A program made the position numbers and the translations under genes. Shown here piece by piece: positions 52,733 to 56,378 of a stretch of 56,378 nt of DNA (positions are counted from its first letter, which is position 1; every line of letters begins with the position of its first letter). The notes below the pieces were generated by a model. It was not told the origin of the DNA. It saw nothing but the letters and a program-made list of their open reading frames with translations, and searched no databases. This stretch comes from Bythopirellula sp. (GTDB lineage: Bacteria > Planctomycetota > Planctomycetia > Pirellulales > Lacipirellulaceae), in assembly GCA_028285205.1 (NCBI GenBank), contig JANQQA010000333.1, positions 1-56,378 on the forward strand, in the 5' to 3' direction.

Positions 52733-53146
52733 CTAGCTGAAAAAGTTCTCGCCAAACAGATCGATCTCGGGGCCGGTTTCGACCTCCATATCGCCGTGTA
52801 CCGTCACCTGGCACGACAAACGCATCGTTTCTTCGTTGCCGACGTACGCTAGGCATGGAATCGGATCGAGGCCGCCCGGAGTGATGGGAGTCGGTACCGG
52901 CACGCGAAAGCGGGTCTTCTCGAGCACACCCATTTTGCTTGCGTTCTCAATGCCCTTGGTGATGTGCACGCGGCAGGTCCCACATTGCCCCAGGCCGTGG
53001 CAATTGAACGTCTTATTGAGCCCTGCACCAAAACCGTTGAGCCCTTGATGGACGTTGACGCCCGCCTTGATCGCCTCGGTGCGCAGGTTGGAGCCTTCGG
53101 GGACTTCGATTTCCTTCTTCTCATTAACGAACTTAATCACCGGCAT
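52733..53146 (-). CDS. 2Fe-2S ferredoxin with an insertion before the last ligand
   Basis: This 137-residue protein has a plant/adrenodoxin-like 2Fe-2S fold. The ligands are Cys49, Cys55 and Cys58 in FNCHGLGQCGTCRVHI and, most likely, Cys112 in RLSCQVTVHGD. The spacing of 53 residues between Cys58 and Cys112 is longer than the roughly 36 in ordinary members. The extra stretch at 80-100 (PVPTPITPGGLDPIPCLAYV) carries an additional Cys98. The protein has no signal peptide, so it works as a cytosolic electron carrier. It is upstream of a PII-like gene on the same strand, 79 bases away. The start is ATG 53146. It diverges from the thyA operon. Confidence 0.9.
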   Translation of the reverse strand: MPVIKFVNEKKEIEVPEGSNLRTEAIKAGVNVHQGLNGFGAGLNKTFNCHGLGQCGTCRVHITKGIENASKMGVLEKTRFRVPVPTPITPGGLDPIPCLAYVGNEETMRLSCQVTVHGDMEVETGPEIDLFGENFFS

Positions 53147-53287
53147 GACGGACTGCTACCTACGCTAGATCGGGGCATGTTGAACACCGTGGCTACCGCC
53201 ACGAGCGGGAAGTAAGTAGGATAATCTACCGCGCCGACTGTTGCGAGAAAAGTGGACTCCTGTGGGCCAAAAAGTACGGAAAAATGT

Positions 53288-53551
53288 ATGGCAAAGCAGT
53301 ATTCGAAGCATCAACAGAAGATCATCAAAAACTACTACGATAACCGTGAGGCAATCTCATTGCAGCGGCTCAGCGAGCTGGTTACGGACCTGTATCTGGC
53401 GGAAGGTAAGGCCCGCGAGACGAAGTGGAAGCAGGCGATCGGGGCTCTCGAAAAACTAGGCCTGAAGCCAGATCGGATCGAGCATCTACGCCAGCAGGAT
53501 AATCCCGCACTGCTGGCCAAAGTGGTCGAGGAGATGATGGGCAAGCAATGA
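53288..53551 (+). CDS. Small conserved-looking protein at the head of the thyA operon
   Basis: This 87-residue protein starts at ATG 53288. The frame continues 12 codons upstream but without a better start. It is basic at the N-terminus (MAKQYSKHQQKIIKNYYDNR) and fully helical, with WKQAIGALEKLGL and a C-terminal Met/Glu-rich helix (LAKVVEEMMGKQ). I do not recognise the family. Its stop overlaps the ATG of thyA (ATGA), so the two are translationally coupled. Being tied to thymidylate synthase and dihydrofolate reductase suggests a small regulator or nucleic-acid-binding protein, but no motif supports this. Confidence 0.8.
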   Translation: MAKQYSKHQQKIIKNYYDNREAISLQRLSELVTDLYLAEGKARETKWKQAIGALEKLGLKPDRIEHLRQQDNPALLAKVVEEMMGKQ

Positions 53552-54342
53552 GACAGTACCTCGATCTGCTCCAACATGTGCTCGACCGCGGCGTTTCCAA
53601 GTCGGACCGCACTGGCACGGGCACGCGCAGCGTATTTGGCTATCAGATGCGTTTCGACTTGTCGGAGGGCTTCCCGCTGCTGACGACCAAGAAGCTGCAC
53701 CTGCGTTCGATCATCTACGAACTGCTGTGGTTTCTGCGCGGCGAGACCAACATTCGGTTTCTCAAGGAGAACAAAGTTTCGATCTGGGATGAGTGGGCGG
53801 ATGCCGACGGCGAGTTGGGACCCGTGTACGGCAAGCAGTGGCGCAGTTGGACGAAGCCTGACGGAAGTTCGATTGATCAGATCAGCGAGGTCGTCGAAGC
53901 GATTCGCACCAATCCCGACTCGCGGCGGTTGATCGTCAGTGCTTGGAACGTGGCGGACGTATCGCAGATGGCGCTGCCGCCATGTCACCTGCTGTTTCAG
54001 TTCTACGTGGCTGAAGGACGCCTGTCTTGTCAGTTGTACCAGCGAAGTGCCGACGTGTTTCTGGGGGTGCCGTTCAACATCGCGTCGTACGCGTTGCTGA
54101 CGATGATGGTTGCGCAAGTGGCCGACCTGAAACCTGGCGAATTTGTGCACACGTTCGGCGACGCTCATCTGTACGACAACCATCTTGAGCAGGCTCAATT
54201 GCAGCTGCAACGCGAGCCACGTCCATTGCCAGCGATGCGAATCAATCCCGAGGTCAACAGCATCTTCGACTTCGCGTTTGAAGACTTCACGTTGGAAAAC
54301 TACGATCCCCATCCGCATATCTCGGCGCCGGTAGCGGTATGA
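53548..54342 (+). CDS. thyA: Thymidylate synthase
   Basis: This 264-residue enzyme makes dTMP from dUMP using methylenetetrahydrofolate. Its length equals that of E. coli ThyA. The nucleophile is Cys146 in ALPPCHLLFQFYV. The family segments LTTKKLHLRSIIYELLWFLR and RSADVFLGVPFNIASYA are intact. The gene overlaps the previous gene and the next (folA) by 4 bases each, so the operon is tightly coupled. The start is ATG 53548. Dihydrofolate made by ThyA is recycled by the next gene's product. Confidence 0.98.
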   Translation: MRQYLDLLQHVLDRGVSKSDRTGTGTRSVFGYQMRFDLSEGFPLLTTKKLHLRSIIYELLWFLRGETNIRFLKENKVSIWDEWADADGELGPVYGKQWRSWTKPDGSSIDQISEVVEAIRTNPDSRRLIVSAWNVADVSQMALPPCHLLFQFYVAEGRLSCQLYQRSADVFLGVPFNIASYALLTMMVAQVADLKPGEFVHTFGDAHLYDNHLEQAQLQLQREPRPLPAMRINPEVNSIFDFAFEDFTLENYDPHPHISAPVAV

Positions 54343-54845
54343 AGCTATCGTTGATCGTGGCAGTCTCGGAGAACGGAGTCATCGGCCGCAAAGGCGATTT
54401 GCCATGGCACCTGTCGGCTGACTTGAAACGATTCAAACGGATCACGATGGGCCACGTGATGCTGATGGGTCGAAAAACATGGGAATCGATTGGTCGGCCC
54501 TTGCCAGGGCGGACTTCGATTGTCATCTCGCGCCAGGCGGACTACGCGACTGGCTTCGAAGAGGTTGGAGTGGCCGAGAATCTCGACCAGGCGTTGACTC
54601 AAGCGCGTAGCAGCCCGGCAGACTCGTCGGAAGTATTCGTGATCGGTGGGGCGCAGCTCTACGAACTGACGTTTCCACGAGCGGATCAACTGCTGCTCAC
54701 GCGTGTCCACGCGACCGTCGACGGGGATGTGAAGTTCCCGAAAGTTGATTGGAACCATTGGCAATTGGTCGAGGAGACAGCGCACGAGGTGGACGAAAAG
54801 AATGAGTACGCACATACTTATCAGTTCTACCAGCGGGTGAAGTGA
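54339..54845 (+). CDS. folA: Dihydrofolate reductase
   Basis: This 168-residue enzyme reduces dihydrofolate to tetrahydrofolate with NADPH. Family motifs are intact: VIGRKGDLPWHLSADLKRFK with Asp28 as the acid, and GRKTWESIGRPLPGRTSIVI for cofactor and folate binding. The segment VIGGAQLYELTFP matches the second NADPH site. The start overlaps thyA by 4 bases (ATGA). The stop overlaps the start of tag by one base. It has the size of typical bacterial DHFR. It works directly with ThyA. Confidence 0.97.
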   Translation: MKLSLIVAVSENGVIGRKGDLPWHLSADLKRFKRITMGHVMLMGRKTWESIGRPLPGRTSIVISRQADYATGFEEVGVAENLDQALTQARSSPADSSEVFVIGGAQLYELTFPRADQLLLTRVHATVDGDVKFPKVDWNHWQLVEETAHEVDEKNEYAHTYQFYQRVK

Positions 54846-55429
54846 TGGCGCGTGCGAAGAAACGGTGCGAGTGGTCCTATTCAAGTTGCGAGCTGTACGA
54901 GCAGTATCACGATGAAGAATGGGGTGTGCCGGTGCATGAGGATCAAAAGCAATTCGAATTCCTTACACTCGAGAGCGCGCAAGCGGGGCTAAGTTGGTCG
55001 ACGGTGCTCAACAAGCGGGAAGGCTATCGCAAGGCCTTCGCTGATTTCGATCCCGTCAAGGTGGCGAGATTCTCCGACAAAAAGATCGCCAAATTACTGG
55101 AGAACCCCGGGATCGTGCGCAATCGGCTGAAGGTCAATGCGGCCGTGACCAACGCGCAAGCTTTCTTGCAAGTGCAGGACGAATTCGATGGTTTTGATAA
55201 CTATATTTGGCAGTTTGTCGATGGCAAACCAATACAAAACAAGTGGCGCACGATGAATCAAGTTCCCGCCACGACCAAGGAGTCGGACGCGCTGAGCAAA
55301 GATCTCAAGCAGCGCGGTTTCAAGTTCGTCGGCAGCACTATCATCTACGCGCACATGCAGGCGGTCGGCATGGTCAACGATCACACGATCGATTGCTTCC
55401 GCCACAAGCAGTGCGCTAAGCTGAAGTAA
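54845..55429 (+). CDS. tag: DNA-3-methyladenine glycosylase I
   Basis: This 194-residue repair enzyme removes 3-methyladenine from DNA. It starts at ATG 54845, overlapping the folA stop by one base; a GTG one codon earlier is an alternative. Cys8 and His22 (YHDEEWG) and the C-terminal VNDHTIDCFRHKQC give the zinc ligands. LESAQAGLSWSTVLNKRE holds the catalytic Glu, and DALSKDLKQRGFKFVGST is the DNA-contact part. The size agrees with E. coli Tag (187). It is unusual to find tag in the thyA-folA operon. The next gene converges on it with no spacer between the stop codons. Confidence 0.96.
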   Translation: MARAKKRCEWSYSSCELYEQYHDEEWGVPVHEDQKQFEFLTLESAQAGLSWSTVLNKREGYRKAFADFDPVKVARFSDKKIAKLLENPGIVRNRLKVNAAVTNAQAFLQVQDEFDGFDNYIWQFVDGKPIQNKWRTMNQVPATTKESDALSKDLKQRGFKFVGSTIIYAHMQAVGMVNDHTIDCFRHKQCAKLK

Positions 55430-56377
55430 TCACTCACCGGGAAACGCCATTACTTCGCTGATCGATTCGGCTCCGCAGGCTAGCATCACTAGCCGGTCGA
55501 AGCCTAACGCGCAACCGGAGCACGCGGGCAGCCCCGATTGCATTGCCGACAATAGTGATGCGGGCAGCGGCAGCGTCTCTTTGCCGTCAGCGCGTCTTTG
55601 ATTGTTGACGGTTTCCAATCGCTTGCGCAGCTCGCTGGCGTCGGTTAGCTCGTCGTAGCCGTTTGCAAGCTCCACACCTTTCCAATACAGTTCGAAGCGC
55701 TTCGCGACATTGATGCCTTGCTCGTTCTCTGCAGTCTTAGCCAACGCTGCCTGGGTGGCGGGGTAGTCGTACAATATTTCCGGTGCGGTTCCGCCGAGAT
55801 TTGGTTCCACGCAGAACGACAACAGTAAATTTAGCCATTCATCTCGGTCGTCGCAACGAAAACTATTGGCCACCTTGACGTCGAGTTCGCTCGCCCGCGC
55901 AGCCAGTTGCTCAACCGTGGCTGTGTGCGGACAGAGGCCAGCATGCTTGCGAAACGCCTCGGCGTAGGTCGTTCGCTCCGCACGGCTTGTACTGAGTATC
56001 GAGTGACAAAGCTCTTCGAGCAGTTGCATGCCCGACTGCATGTCGTCGCCGACGCGGTACCACTCGACGATTGTAAATTCGGGGTTGTGCAGCTGTCCCT
56101 GCTCATCGCTGCGGAACGAACGCGTGACTTGAAAGATCGCCGGAATCCCCGCGGCGACTAGCCGTTTCATGTGCAGTTCTGGCGAAGCCTGGAGAAATTT
56201 CTGCTTGCTGGCTGTTACGGCGCGATGCGGTTCGATGTGCTGTTCGGGGATGACCTCTTGGGCGAGCAGCGGTGTTTCGACTTCGAGGAAGCCGCGCTCG
56301 TGGAAGAACTCGCGCAGGGCGCGCAGCAATTCACCACGCTGTGCCAATCGTTCGAGGCTGGCACCCCCGTCGCTCAC
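55430..56377 (-). CDS. epmA: Elongation factor P lysine ligase (EpmA/GenX), probably lacking its first residues
   Basis: This 315-residue protein is related to class II lysyl-tRNA synthetase without the tRNA-binding domain. It adds (R)-beta-lysine to EF-P. Recognisable parts are FFHERGFLEVETPLLAQEVI, LQASPELHMKRLVAAGIPAI, FTIVEWYRVGDDMQSGMQL and the C-terminal CALGFDRLVMLACGAESISE. E. coli EpmA has 325 residues. The apparent GTG start at 56377 is at the window edge, so the true start may lie a few codons beyond. Neither efp nor epmB is in the window. It converges with tag with no bases between their stop codons. Confidence 0.92.
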   Translation of the reverse strand: MSDGGASLERLAQRGELLRALREFFHERGFLEVETPLLAQEVIPEQHIEPHRAVTASKQKFLQASPELHMKRLVAAGIPAIFQVTRSFRSDEQGQLHNPEFTIVEWYRVGDDMQSGMQLLEELCHSILSTSRAERTTYAEAFRKHAGLCPHTATVEQLAARASELDVKVANSFRCDDRDEWLNLLLSFCVEPNLGGTAPEILYDYPATQAALAKTAENEQGINVAKRFELYWKGVELANGYDELTDASELRKRLETVNNQRRADGKETLPLPASLLSAMQSGLPACSGCALGFDRLVMLACGAESISEVMAFPGE

Positions 56378-56378
56378 T

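Noticed and set aside
1..56378. CRISPR arrays, tRNA or rRNA genes, insertion sequences, prophage
   Set aside because: I see no regularly spaced repeats, no T-arm consensus in a cloverleaf context, and no transposase, integrase or phage structural gene.

Overview
The window looks like a chromosomal stretch of a planctomycete, most likely of the Pirellulales. This rests on family content, not on any search. It holds a PEP-CTERM-like exported protein, a MoxR/DUF58/BatA/VWA cluster next to a DUF4159 gene, a PQQ-propeller protein starting with the motif WPQWRGPQRDGVW, several ExbB/ExbD genes, and many exported proteins of unknown role. Genes are mostly short operons with 4-base ATGA overlaps, and TTG starts are frequent. 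I see no phage, insertion sequence, CRISPR array, tRNA or rRNA.

Left part (1-16.5 kb). The window opens inside a membrane protein gene (possibly a DUF697-type GTPase). A metallo-beta-lactamase/DinB fusion, RecQ helicase, a stand-alone HEAGH peptidase-like protein, a small unknown and a PEP-CTERM-like protein follow. Next is a minus-strand cluster moxR, thioredoxin-like (no active cysteines), DUF58, BatA-like, VWA/GATase-like, with a divergent gene joining terpene-cyclase-like repeats to DUF4159 domains.

Middle part (16.5-38 kb). An MMPL/RND exporter, an LptD/OstA-like outer membrane protein, diacylglycerol kinase and a PQQ-propeller protein are followed by the two subunits of B12-dependent ethanolamine ammonia-lyase. 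A coupled exported-protein / ECF sigma / membrane-protein (likely anti-sigma) operon comes next, then both subunits of DNA topoisomerase VI (top6B-top6A). After two small exported aromatic-rich proteins lies a five-gene operon: a TonB-like anchor fused to a von Willebrand A domain, ExbB, two ExbDs and an exported helical-repeat protein. I consider this operon the best candidate for an undescribed system: it resembles a proton-motive-force machine whose output arm is a VWA domain.

Right part (38-56.4 kb). Housekeeping genes dominate: def, an exported cyclase-fold protein, fmt, pqiA, pqiB, a J-domain/LRR protein, miaB, glnE, a SulP transporter with a large helical insertion, an HU protein with its terminator, a PII-like protein next to a 2Fe-2S ferredoxin, a tightly overlapping thyA-folA-tag operon led by a small unknown gene, and epmA at the right edge. 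GlnE and the PII-like protein suggest adenylylation control of glutamine synthetase, but the PII-like protein lacks the usual C-terminal arginines.
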